A DNA stretch of 64,000 bases, from the NCBI RefSeq assembly GCF_902459465.1, contig NC_047062.1, positions 30,684,673-30,748,672 of the forward strand. Reading direction: 5' to 3'. Below are positions 55,001 through 64,000 of the stretch, in pieces. A program made the position numbers and the translations under genes. This DNA comes from Asterias rubens. Taxonomy: Eukaryota; Echinodermata; Asteroidea; Forcipulatida; Asteriidae. The notes under the pieces were generated by a model. The model was not told the DNA's origin. It was given only the letters and a program-made list of their open reading frames with translations, and did no database searches. The first letter of the stretch is position 1. Every line of letters starts with the position of its first letter.

Positions 55001-58000
55001 AGCTTGATTCCCCTGTGGTTACTTGTCTTTATGACGACATCATCTCCTGTATGTTTGTTTACCAGGTTGCCGACGGCTCACTACGCTGTTTTGCCTCATT
55101 AGCCGATCGCTTCACCCGCCGTGGAGTGGACCCCCTTCCATTAGCCAAGCACGGCCTGCCCGAGGAGCTCTTAGAACGATTGGCCAATTGTGGCATGACT
55201 GCCGCCATGGCAACGGGAACAAAGACAGCCGGGGCGGCAGGGACCACCCCGGATGCAAAGGGTAACCCTAACATCTCCACCGTCATCAGTCTCTTGTCGA
55301 CCTTGTGCAGAGGATCCCCGAGCGTCACGCATGTGAGTGATTTTCTGAGATTATACTGAGAAGTGAAATGTTTCTCAAAATCCTTTATACATGTACTTTG
55401 AAACACTGATGCTTTTAACGAAAGGTTTTTATTGTCAAAGACCAGTATTCTCACTTGGTGTATCCCAACATATGCATAAAATAACAAACCTGTAAATTTT
55501 TTGGCTCAATTGGTCAACAGAATAATGAAAGGAAACACCTTGGTTGCAATAGGCGCGTGTGGTGTGGTTTCAGATGCATAATAAAAGGCTTCAGCTGTAG
55601 TCTCTTATTATTTGAGTGAGAAATTACCTCTTTCTGAAAAACTACGTTACTTTAGAGGGAGCCGTTTCTCACAATGTTTTATACTAACAACAGCTACATG
55701 TCTCCATTGCTTGTTACCAAGTTTTTATGCTAACAATTATTTTTAGTATTTACCAATTAGTGTCCAGTGCCTTTAAGAGTGATTACCAGACTTATACCTT
55801 CCATTGAAGTTGCAGATAAAGAGATGTGACGCATTGTTTTTGCTTTGTTTTCCTACCAACAGGACTTACTCAGATCTGAGCTTCCAGATGCAATTGAGAA
55901 AGCTTTGCAGGGAGATGAGAGGTAAGACTAACTTCCGTTCAGTTTCTTATTTTAAATGTCACAATTTCCATGAACCTACATATGAGCAACCGCACTGCCG
56001 GTTGTTAGCAGAAAGAAGAATTTGTTTAAAGACACTGGACTCCTTTGATAATAACGGAAGAAAAAATACCCTTGTCACATGAAGTTGTGTGCTTTCAGAT
56101 GCTTGATTTCTAGACCTCAAAATCTAATTCTGAGGTCTTGAAATCAAATTCATTAAAAATTACTTCTTTCTCGAAAACTACGCCACTTCAGAGGGTGCCC
56201 TTTTTTCACAATGTTTTAAACTATCAACCTCTCCCCATTACTCGTTTTCAAGTAATGTTTTATGCTGATAATTATTTTGAGTAATTACCAAAATTAGTGT
56301 CCACTGCCTTTAAGTTGTGACAAAGCTTATAGCATTTTCTGGCTTTGTCACAAGAAATTCTGATCTTACAATTTTTGACTTTCTTCCCCAAGTTTTGGAA
56401 GTTTCACTTCAGACAGAAGTTAAGATCTAGCAGAACGCTACTTTGAACTTTTATTCTCTGGATGAAACCTCTTCGTACAGCATATTTCAGAACAAGTGTT
56501 GATAATTGTGGTTGAACGACAAAGATTGCGCGATGTTCAAAATTTGTGCCTGAGCTATCCTGGGCAAATTTTAAAATTGTGCAATGAAACATAGTTTGCT
56601 ACATGAACCTTTTTTTTTTGTAGAAAGGTCATGTGCCCAACAGTACATTGTTTGTTTGCTAATTACTCAAGTTCGACTGGCGTTCTTGCTGAGAACATTT
56701 GGAATCTGAATCTCCAGCAATCACTCTGTTAAAACCGCCAAGTTCTCTTAGACCCTCGGGGGTTGGAATAAGATGAGACTGTACATTTTAACAAGTATGG
56801 CCTAATAGAGGTTCCCTTCACTAATAAAAAGAAGTGCCTTGCCCTTTCGAGGATGCAGTCAAATCACTTTTGTCAAAACATAGAAACATTGTGCTCTGCT
56901 CTTGTTCAGTATCTTCATTTATTTGTTTATTTATTGCAGACCATAGCCCATCCAGTGTAGTCTGATCATTTGGGGGCAATTATGAAATTAAAATAATAAA
57001 CAAAAACAATAAAGAGTGTCAACCAATTACATCAGAGTGGAACCATGCAATATACATGTAATCCCCTAACGATGTAAAAATTCTAAATCTCTTTTTGAAT
57101 GAAACATTACATGAAAGCCTGTTAAGTTTACATACATGTGCCAATTATAGTAAATGAAACCTACATTACTATACATTTGTATACCATGACACTTGAAACA
57201 TCCAGTGTACCAAGAAATTGAAAATCTGGTGTTGAATTACTGTATTGCCTGGGATTTTGTTAGCGTGAGGAAATCATTCTATGGAGGTACATTAGGGTTT
57301 TAATGTCCTGTATTGTGTGGCCTGGGTTAAGGCCAACCTACAATAATGTGTTTACAGGTAAGTTGTATTTCCTGCATAGGCTAAGCCAGTTACGCGGAAA
57401 AGGATTTCTCTAAAATCACACCGTGTACAAGTCACCTTCACAATGGTTAAGGGAATTATAAATAAGGCCTTTAGTTTCCAACAGTGATTTCATTAAAAAC
57501 TCCTTCATCCAGAGCAGGCAGAAGACTTTTGTGAAGACTTTTGGTGGGGGTGTGTAAAATTCAGTATGGGAGTAGCCGCCAATTTCACCGAACTCTTCTC
57601 TGACTTAGTATTAATCTTAGGACGAGTTCAGTTCCGTATCTGAAGATGTTTGGATGCATTGAACCTGTCCTAAGTTAGGACAAGTTACTCGTACTAACTC
57701 GAGTTACTCATACTAACTCGAGTTACTCGTACTAACTCGAGTTACTCGTACTAACTCGAGTTACTCGTACTAACTTGAGTTACTCGTACTAACTCGAGAT
57801 AGGGTTAATCCTAGCGTTTTCTGAAATTAGCTGCTGGGGTGGATTTCACAAAGAGTTAAGGCTAGTCTTAACTCGAGTTAAGACGAGTAACTTTGGACTA
57901 GCCTATAGAAGCTTTTAATATCTCCTAGGACTAGTCTTAAGAACATGTAATGTAAGGACTAGTCATAAAAATTGCCATTTAGGCTGGTTTTCTGCTTCAA

Positions 58001-61000
58001 TTTTTTTTCTCTACACAGCTAATTTATTGACTTGAATATCTCTATGAAAAAATATCTGATAAGAGCTATCATTACCAGATGTGCACCTCTTGAATGTTAT
58101 TTCATGACAAGTGCACTTAAAAGTGTAGTTCAAGTACATGTATTAAATTGGGTTCACTTCCTCGGCTCCCTTCCAGTCCCCAAGCTCTACATTAGTGCGC
58201 CTCATTAGACTTAAACCTACTGGCAATTTATCCACTTCCTCAATCCTGCACATTGATTTTTCCCCATTAACTCATGCTTTTTAAAATAAACATTTTTCTC
58301 TTTTTCATTTTGCGGATGATCCTCCTTGGAAAGACTCTTGTCTGAGGAAGTATTGATTAGAATTTCAATTATGTACTTGCATCTTAAGAAGCGGGTACGG
58401 GTTCAGGCCTTGAATTAACCCATGGCTACCACATCAATTGCCGTGGTACCCTGTGCTGTAGTGCCCTTTGCAAAAGCTCAAAATTACAAATTCACATTTT
58501 CCTCACAGAGTGCCCCTTATAAGAGAAAACATTGCTGTGCCTCTTCATAAGTGGAAGGTCAAGGCCAAAGTCATTTGGGTGTTAGATTTGAAAATTGTCT
58601 GGTACAATGACGTCCTTGATCGTTAGTTACCACGTAAATTTGAATTCATCAGACTACATTTGCAAAGCTCAAATGCAAGTTCACATTTTCCTCATAGAGT
58701 GCTCCTTACCAGAGAAAATTGCCTTGCCCCTTCAAAAGTGAAAATCAAGGCCTTTGGTTTGTTTTACTAATTGATGATGGCTTTGTATGTACTTTAGAGA
58801 TCACCTTCAGCTTAGCACAAAACAATTTTGACTAAGCAGGAAAAGGTTAGGATCCAAAATGTACTCTGTATCATGTCTTCGCTTGGTGACTGGTTCCCTG
58901 CTTATTTTTAAGCAGAAAACATTGTTGATCAAATGTCTGCTTAGCAGAAATAAGCAGGATACCATTGAAAACAATTTCATGTGAGATGGTACCTTGGCTG
59001 GTTACCCTGGTCTGGTATGCATTATTTTGCTGCGCTAAGCTACTTTTTGTGCTCTAAGCAGCTCTATGAAATTAAGCCCTGCTGAGTGAGAGTTTTGGCA
59101 AGGTTAAAACTAAGAGAGGTTTGTGGTAACACCATGTGGCAATCTCTTTTGAGTAGTTTTGGTTCTGTAAAGAACCGGTGGTTAAAGACTCAATGTTCAT
59201 AGAGCTGCTTAAGCACACAAAGTAGCTAAGCATAACCAAATTTGTCTTACCAGAATAAGAGAACCAGCCAAATTACCATTCCACATGTTTGAATTGTGAC
59301 TGTTATCCTGCTCATTTATGCTAAGCAGTAAATGGTTAAGCAAGATTTGTTACTTTTAAAAGCAGCTCTATGAAATAGGGCCCTGATCGTCTTTGGGAGA
59401 AAAAAAAACACCTCCTCTTTTACTTATATTCATGAGTAGATTAATACTCCCAGGGTATTCAATCGGCATTGGAGATTATTGAGTTAGATTCATTGATGCA
59501 GCTTCTCCCATGAATAACGTTAACACTTGAAGTCCTTCGAAGCTTTCTGAATTGCTTGCAAAGTAATTCAATTTCCTAGGGTCAGGCGGGGTCTTTAATT
59601 CCTGGAAATCAATTTTTAAATTCAATGCATAGAAAATTATTATTGTAAAAATATTTTGAGAGATGAAAAGTGTTTATAGCTTGGATGTAATTCAAAGATT
59701 GTTTTATGGTGCAAATAAGTTTTTATTTAAAGGCACACACTATTGGTAATTACATTGTGAGAAACGGCTCCCTCTGAAGTAACGTACACTGTACATGTAG
59801 TTTTTGAAAAAGAAGTAATTTCTCACTAAAATATTTGAATTGATTTTGAGCCTTCAGCTGAGGTCTCGAATTCAAGCATCTGAAAGCACACAACTTGTGC
59901 GACAAGGGTGTTTTTTCTTCCATTATTCCCTCGCAACTTCGACGACCAATTGAGTTCAAATTTTCACAGGTTTGTTACGTTATGCATCGTTGAGATACAC
60001 CAAGTGAGAAAAGTTGTCTTTGACAATTGTCAAAGGTGTCCAGTGCCTTCAAGTGATGTTCTGAGAGAAGTTTTATATTACTTGATTGGTTTCAACTCAG
60101 ATTGCTTGTACTGAGTTACTGAAGACCTACATAGTATGGTTTCATTGGTTTTCAAGAAAACATTACATACAAATTTTGGACCTGAGAACAAACGATGTAA
60201 TAGTATTAATACTAATGATGTGTATTTATTATTTCCTTTTTACAATGGACATTAACTTGGGCCCCTTGCAGACAGGAGGCTGATTTGCACAGTGTCAACA
60301 GCAAGTAAAAAGCTAAATACACGGTCAATAGTTTAAAAAGCACAATTGAAAAGAGAATGTTGGAAGAAACTATAAATAAAAAGTAGGAAGAAACTATAAA
60401 CAAATAGTTTCTTCCTATTTATCCACAGCATGTAAAGCTTCAAACAATACTGAAAAAAGAATGGTTTAACAAGTATTTCTATTGAATTAATAATAATAGC
60501 AACCAGTTTTTATTGCGCTTTTCACATCTGAAGGGCTTCTCAAAGCGCTTACACATTATTACCCCTGGTCACTGGGCCTTAAATCATTCCTTAAACCATC
60601 TCAGCTCCCTGGGGAGTATACAGTAGACTTCGACTGACAATTGTTTGTTTATTTATTTGTCCTTCTGTCCAGGTGTGTTTTAGACACCATGCGATTGGTA
60701 GACCTTCTTCTTGTATTACTGTTTGAGGGTCGGACAGCCTTACCCAAGTCCAACATCGGCACCACGACGCGCACCATGAGTGGCATACGACGTCTTGATA
60801 GTGCTGGAGAACGCTCACATCGTCATCTCATTGATTGTATACGAAGCAAGGATACCGACGCTCTCATAGATGCTATAGATACTGGCGGTAAGGGAACCAG
60901 TGATGGTGTCACTGCACAGAAACCTTTTGATTTACCCAAATCTAGGGTACGATTTCATCCAGCATTTTTGCATAGCAAAATGTTTCGACTGAACAAGTTT

Positions 61001-63257
61001 TTGCACACTGAATTGTAATATTGGGTAGCAAATGAAGATTTTTGAACAGCAACTGATACATCTTGCATAGCATTTTACTCTGCTATACAAGAAAAACTGT
61101 TCACTGCCCAAATCACACCATGGGGTGTCATAGCCAAGCGTGCTAGGGCAAGGACTAAGGTTCTGTAATTTACAGAATATGGGTTCGAATCCTGGCCTGC
61201 TCAGTTGCGAGACTTGGGTCTTTTGAGCAAGACACTTTACCATACTTGGTTCTCTCCACCCAGGAGTACAAATGGGTACCTGGCAACCAGGGCCCAATTT
61301 TGATGGCTCTGCTTACCTCCGAATTCTGCACTTAAGATCACAATTCTCCGCGTGACGTGCAAGCACTGAATTTCTGCGCTAACCTTGTAAGCGTAGAATG
61401 CCTAATAATGTGAAGTACACACGCACAGAAGCCAAAATTCGCCGGTTACCCTTGTAATCTGCTTGCCGTAAGCACAGAATTCCCTGCTTTCGTAAGCGCC
61501 GATTCTGTGCTTACGGTAAGCAGAGCCATGAAATTGCGCCCTGTCCAGGGGAAAAAGAAATTCTTAGTCATTTAATGCCAAGGAAACCGGATATATCAAC
61601 ACCAAGTCTGATGAGCCATATCGGCTCGGGACAGACTTTACTTAAGATGAAACCATTTCTCTGTTTGCTTGGGACTGCTTTGAACTATCTTATCCAAGAA
61701 CTTTTGATCAAAATTTAAACAATTTTTTTTTCTTCTTTTTTTTCTAATGTAATTTATCTTCCGGAACTTTTTCCCGCTTCTTTATTTTGACAGTGGAAGT
61801 TAACTACATGGATGACGTTGGCCAGACGCTTCTAAACTGGGCGTCTGCTTTTGGAACTCAGGAAATGGTAAGAACATGTTTCAATTTCTGTCCACTGTTT
61901 GTTTAAAGGCAAATTATACATTTGGTTTTTGGAGCTGTTCGATTGTTTTAAAACCTGTATAATGTATACAATAAAACTAAGACATAAACAATTTCGTTTT
62001 AAAAGCTGGTCTACTTTTTGAGATATCGCCGAAAATCAAGAGCGAACATGTCCATGCAGGAAGAAGCACACAATCTGAGAAGCGAAGCTTCTGGGATTCA
62101 AATTTGAGCTCGAAAACTTGTTTTCATAACCACATTTCTTGGAAGTGAAATGTTTTGCATAATAATTGAGAGTTTTCTGCATGTAGTTCATGTTAACTGA
62201 TTGATTTCATGCTCTGTTTAATATCAAAGGTTGAGTTTTTATGTGAACGAGGAGCTGATGTCAATCGAGGTCAGAGGTCATCTTCACTGCACTATGCAGC
62301 CTGCTTTGGGCGACCCCAAGTAGCTAAGGTAGTTTCCTTCAAAGTCTCTCCCATCCTTCATTCTGTTTTTTTTAAACCTCTTATATCTAACGTCCTGTAA
62401 AATCAGGACGCTTCATCTACAGACCAACAGAAAATTCCTGTCTCAGGATGTTTCATTTTCTTACAACCGCTGATAACAGACATTCAAATGATTGTTAGAA
62501 TGAAAATGTTTGAAAGTTTCTTTGTGATTTGGGTTTAATCATAGAGAAGTCAGAGGTCATCTTCACTGCACTATCCTTCAAACCGGCATAAAGCAATCCC
62601 TCCTGCTTGAAAGTTTCTCAGAAACACTTAAAACGTACTTCTTAAATATGTATTTACAAAGCCAATAGTATCTATGTATGTATCTGTCCTGTCTCATCTT
62701 TCAGTCTGTCCTTGTCCAGTCCAAGTCTTGTCTGTCTCAGGGAAAAGCACTATGAAAAGCACTATGGTTCACATTTTCCTTGCATATTGGTAATAACATT
62801 AACAGTATCTTACATGTACATGTAATAATGGTGTGTCAATTGATGTTATAGTTTGTATGTAATGGTTAAAATAAATGTTATACATTTGTTTGTTGTTGCC
62901 AATATTAGAATAAATGTCTAAACTATTAAAGGATAAAAATTGACTAAGAGTGGGATTTGAACTGACAACTTCTGGATAAACGTGCCAGCGCTCTACCAAC
63001 TGAGCTATCTAACCCCCCAGTCGGAAGCCATACAACCATGTAGCCAGGGATCATACCCAAGTTTTAATACAGCCTGGAAAGCATCAGCCAGGGAAACTGA
63101 CTGTTTTTTCAAAATTTTAATATTTGTTATCAGACTCTTCTACGACACGGTGCCAACCCAGATCTGCGAGATGAGGACGGTAAAACTCCACTAGACAAAG
63201 CTAGAGAGAGGAACGATGAAGGTCACCGAGAGGTCATGCAGATACTTCAATCACCCG
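43008..63257 (+). CDS. HECTD1: HECTD1, E3 ubiquitin-protein ligase, first nine coding exons (3' end beyond window)
   Basis: Coding exons 43008-43147, 52325-52559, 54169-54396, 55066-55332, 55863-55921, 60673-60887, 61794-61867, 62230-62328 and 63134-63257 join in phase to give 480 residues. The protein begins [18 protein letters not shown] and is nearly collinear with vertebrate HECTD1 (about 2600 residues). An armadillo/HEAT-like N-terminal region is followed by ankyrin repeats in the last three exons ([53 protein letters not shown]). The SUN-like, MIB and catalytic HECT domains lie to the right. HECTD1 ubiquitinates substrates including HSP90 and APC in vertebrates. A variable Ala/Thr-rich loop at 55195-55270 differs from vertebrates, and the ankyrin helix [11 protein letters not shown] is longer than the vertebrate form. 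An acceptor at 42990-42992 shows a noncoding exon upstream. Intron 1 is about 9.2 kb and repeat-filled. A splice donor at 63258 leads out to later exons. Confidence 0.97.
43247..43500. mobile_element. Family G repeat, foldback form
   Basis: GAAAGGGCAAGGGCACCAAGG ... GGGGGCATGGAGGCAA, then the complement TTGCCTCCACGCCCCCTGG back to AGTGCCCTTTA. HECTD1 intron 1. Confidence 0.75.
43500..47268. other. HECTD1 intron 1, left part
   Basis: AT-rich, with many ACATGTA/TGTACAT motifs. Apart from a possible tRNA-like remnant near 44420 nothing was recognised, and no exon with paired splice sites in phase with HECTD1 was seen. Confidence 0.4.
47270..47521. mobile_element. M4 foldback element
   Basis: GGGCCCAATTTCATGGCTCTGC at the left and GCAGAGCCATGAAATTGGGTCC at the right; interior GCTTACGAAAGCAGG and AAATTCTGCGCTTGCACG. 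A reverse relative lies at 61288-61542. Confidence 0.8.
47578..47780 (+). mobile_element. Family G repeat
   Basis: GCAGGCCTGTTTGCTTTG, then GCACCAAGGCATTTTCTCC, then GGGGGCATGGAGGTAATTGCC. Confidence 0.7.
47967..48150. mobile_element. M2 foldback element, diverged
   Basis: GTCGTCGATCTCACCATGAC, then AAGTTAGGATTAATC, then CCTAACTCAAGATGGGATTAATC. Confidence 0.6.
48405..48600 (+). mobile_element. Family G repeat, diverged
   Basis: CACAGGCCTGATACGCC, GGCGGTTGCCTCCATGCCCC, then TGCCCTTT and ACAGGCCTGTG. Confidence 0.55.
48925..49120 (+). mobile_element. Family G repeat
   Basis: GCAGGCCTAGTACGCTTC, then GAAAGGGCAAGGGCACCAAGG, then CAGGGGGCATGGAGACAATAC and CAGGCCCG. Confidence 0.7.
49205..49365 (+). 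mobile_element. Family G repeat, short
   Basis: GACAGGCCTGGAATTTC, GAAAGGGCAAGG, CAAAGGGCACTTCC, CCCAGGCCTGC. Lacks the GGCATGGAGGCAA middle. Confidence 0.55.
49366..50760. other. HECTD1 intron 1, right part
   Basis: AT-rich sequence without recognised elements or exon-like frames. Confidence 0.4.
50765..51163 (-). mobile_element. M1 foldback element
   Basis: TTTAAAGGCAGTTGGACAC to ACCAATAGTGACTAGTGTCG. One extra T in the left repeat; right end worn. Confidence 0.8.
51535..51712 (+). mobile_element. Family G repeat
   Basis: GTAGGCCTGTATGCTTCG, GAAAGGGCAAGGGCACCAAG, GACATGGAGGCAATCACG, TATCATCAGGCCTGC. Confidence 0.75.
52185..52262 (+). repeat. tRNA-like SINE fragment next to HECTD1 exon 2
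   Basis: GTGCTCAGTTCGTAGAGCATC is a D-arm-like A box and TTGGGTTCACATCCCAATGAG a B box. A fragment of its 3' half recurs at 32168-32200, directly after the donor of PLAC8-like copy 2 exon 3. Confidence 0.5.
52618..52975 (-). mobile_element. SINE family A, antisense
   Basis: GGGGCAAACCCCTCTCTTTTC, ACGTCCCATCTGAAGGACG, GACTTGAACCCACACTCTGC; left end GCGCTATCCGTCACTCAATG. Confidence 0.7.
52976..54168. other. HECTD1 intron 2 remainder
   Basis: AT-rich sequence. A fragment of family G (GGTGCCCTTGTCCTTTCA) near 53990-54010 is the only recognised element. Confidence 0.35.
55418..55777 (+). mobile_element. M1 foldback element
   Basis: Left end worn (ACGAAAGGTTTTTATTG), right end TTAGTGTCCAGTGCCTTTAAG. 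It ends 85 bases before HECTD1 exon 5 at 55863. Confidence 0.75.
56025..56314 (+). mobile_element. M1 foldback element, shortened
   Basis: TTTAAAGACACTGGACTCC to TTAGTGTCCACTGCCTTTAAG. It lacks the CAACATATGCATAAAATAAC segment. It starts about 100 bases after HECTD1 exon 5. Confidence 0.8.
57575..57836. mobile_element. M2 element with internal tandem expansion
   Basis: GCCGCCAATTTCACCGAAC to TTTCTGAAATTAGCTGC. Between 57685 and 57795 the 19-base unit ACTCGAGTTACTCGTACTA is repeated about six times. Confidence 0.75.
57838..57990. mobile_element. M2 foldback element, partial
   Basis: GGTGGATTTCACAAAGAGTTA, then GGACTAGCC and CTAGGACTAGTCTTAAG. The right end fades out. Confidence 0.6.
58395..58575 (+). 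mobile_element. Family G repeat, diverged
   Basis: TTCAGGCCTTGAATTAACC, CCTTTGCAAAAGCTCAAAATT, AGAGTGCCCCTTATAAGAG. A second remnant (AGAGTGCTCCTTACCAGAG) is at 58660-58755. Confidence 0.5.
58800..59085. mobile_element. M3 foldback element
   Basis: AGCTTAGCACAAAACAATTTTG at the left, GTGACTGGTTCCCTGCTT in the middle, and GCAGCTCTATGAAATTAAGCCC at the right. Confidence 0.6.
59198..59386. mobile_element. M3 foldback element
   Basis: CATAGAGCTGCTTAAGCACAC at the left, GAGAACCAGCC and GTTATCCTGCTC inside, GCAGCTCTATGAAATAGGGCCC at the right. Confidence 0.75.
59727..60051 (-). mobile_element. M1 foldback element
   Basis: TTTAAAGGCACACACTATTGG to CAAAGGTGTCCAGTGCCTTCAA; most of the left arm interior is deleted. 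Confidence 0.75.
60490..60610 (-). repeat. Probable retroposon tail
   Basis: AATAATAATAGCAACC, GCGCTTTTCACATCTGAAGG, CTCAAAGCGCTTACACATTAT resembles the GCGC(C/T)TTT..AAAGCGCT tails of LINE-mobilised repeats. Family not assigned. Confidence 0.4.
61121..61287 (+). mobile_element. SINE family A, tRNA-like head
   Basis: GTGTCATAGCCAAGCGTGCTAG, GGGTTCGAATCCTGGCC, then CTCTCCACCCAGGAGTACAAATG. It ends where the M4 element begins. Confidence 0.6.
61288..61542. mobile_element. M4 foldback element
   Basis: AGGGCCCAATTTTGATGGCTC at the left and GCAGAGCCATGAAATTGCGCCC at the right. The interior is the reverse complement of the 47270-47521 copy. Confidence 0.8.
62549..62574 (+). pseudogene. 26-base copy of HECTD1 exon sequence
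   Basis: Identical to 62270-62295 within the HECTD1 exon 62230-62328. It is not in a usable exon here: no downstream donor or phase fits. Confidence 0.7.
62575..62770 (+). mobile_element. Probable LINE 3' fragment in HECTD1 intron 8
   Basis: One frame reads [20 protein letters not shown], resembling the LINE C-terminal SLESFK..LKT.LF motif, followed by a TCTGTC-rich tail and AAAAGCACTATGAAAAGCAC. It is immediately preceded by a 26-base copy of HECTD1 exon sequence (62549-62574). Confidence 0.45.
62938..63017 (-). repeat. tRNA-derived repeat, family T
   Basis: In reverse: GATAGCTCAGTTGGTAGAGC (good A box) and CAGTTCAAATCCCAC (B box). The acceptor stem does not pair and the residue before the anticodon is not T, as in the 36122 copy. 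Just upstream of HECTD1 exon 9. Confidence 0.5.
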
Positions 63258-63519
63258 GTGAGCAACAAATTATGATAATTGATAAATAATTTTAATCACT
63301 TTTTTTAAGCTCTGGTAAAGTAATGTTAATAGTATGGTTGGAAAACTAGGCACCATTTTGAAGGCATTAGAGAAACATCTAGGTGAGAGTGGCACAAGTG
63401 TGGCACAGCAAACATTTTCTTTTGGACAATTACTTGCACTCAGTTGGGAAGGTAGTGCATTCTGCTCTACCAGCCAGACTCCTAGCGAATGATACTCATG
63501 CCTTCACAATAATGATGAT

Positions 63520-64000
63520 GAGGCTATTCGAAACCTTAATATGGAACTTGTAAAACTCAGTACATGGCTCCTAGCAAACAAAGTATGTATTAATGTACTT
63601 AAATCAAATTGTATTATTTTTTGTGCCTACCAATTCAAGTACACACAATCTGTTCCGCTGATATTGAATAATGCAAGGCTCAGTCAGGTAATAAAAACAA
63701 GATTTCTGGGTATAACTATTGATGAAAAACTTTCTTGGAAAAATCATATTGACGAAGTAGCTACTTAAATATCCAAGAATATTGGCATAATGAATCGCCA
63801 AAAAAATTACCTGCTGAACAGTATTTTATTAACATTGTATAATTCACTAGTTCTGCCAAACCTTAATTACTCAATCTTGACCTGGGGCAGTTTTTTTAAA
63901 TGTAATAAATTACTTTTCTTACAAAAGCGAGTGGTTCGTGTCATTTCGAATGCTTGCTACTGTGAGCATTCAGGACCATTATTTGCAGAATTAAACATAC
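63520..64000 (+). mobile_element. Non-LTR retrotransposon (LINE) reverse transcriptase fragment, truncated by window end
   Basis: From 63541 the frame reads MELVKLSTWLLANKVCINV, then FLGITIDEKLSWKNHID, then a stop codon (TAA at 63766-63768) and, in the same frame, NYLLNSILLTLYNSLVLPNL and a tryptophan-bearing WGSFF motif. These are the C-terminal marks of CR1/Jockey/L2-type reverse transcriptases (ANKL..N..K, FLG..ID..L.W..HI, LY.SL..P.L.Y). The in-frame stop shows a dead copy. It lies in sense orientation in the HECTD1 intron after 63257. Its 3' end is beyond the window. Confidence 0.85.

Noticed and set aside
671-60000. Recurring short frames reading like [20 protein letters not shown] at many positions
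   Set aside because: All lie inside M1 elements and reflect the repeated DNA, not a gene family.

Overview
The window is eukaryotic: spliced genes with GT..AG introns, about 5-10% coding, and dense miniature inverted-repeat elements (MITE-like), tRNA-derived SINEs and LINE remnants. HECTD1 exons very close to the vertebrate protein, plus a tRNA-derived SINE and TTAA-bounded foldback elements of a kind I associate with echinoderm genomes, suggest a marine invertebrate deuterostome, probably an echinoderm. The taxon is an inference; no species marker was seen.

Six protein-coding genes can be built by following reading phase across splice sites. (1) About 379-8826 (+): the 3' part of a nucleolar-type protein that I identify as NEPRO, from the hydrophobic core and the C-terminal DIDDIF motif. 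(2) 16654-18686 (+): a 178-residue bZIP factor of the ATF3/JDP2/FOS group. (3) and (4) 21999-24914 and 30763-33260 (+): a tandem pair of 129-residue PLAC8/cornifelin-like cysteine-rich proteins with the same exon structure. (5) 35610-39173 (-): a complete 252-residue protein with an N-terminal coiled coil and two C-terminal EF-hands, all introns in phase 0. (6) 43008-63257 (+): the first nine coding exons (480 residues) of the E3 ubiquitin ligase HECTD1, running off the right edge. Genes 5 and 6 are divergent across about 3.8 kb.

The rest is mostly repeats. Family M1, about 400 bp with ends AAGGCAGTGGACAC beside TTAA, has about 20 copies, six of them ending 9-85 bp upstream of a coding-exon splice acceptor. 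Family M2 is built on TCCTAACTTAGGA and includes one near-perfect 80-bp-arm hairpin. Family M3/M4 carries AATTTCATAGAGCTGCTTA-type ends. Family M5 is built on GGCTACAGCTACGGCT. Family G, containing GGGCACCAAGGCA, was seen only inside the HECTD1 locus. There are also SINE family A with a tRNA-like head, a second tRNA-derived family, LINE 3' ends, several minisatellites and a C-rich, potentially quadruplex-forming block.

No rRNA gene, intact tRNA gene, CRISPR array or prokaryotic feature was found. The genes share no evident pathway and look like ordinary chromosomal neighbours. The most notable signals are the M1 copies beside splice acceptors, a HECTD1 exon fragment repeated in the next intron beside a LINE tail, nested transposon insertions, and foldback structures with tandem cores.
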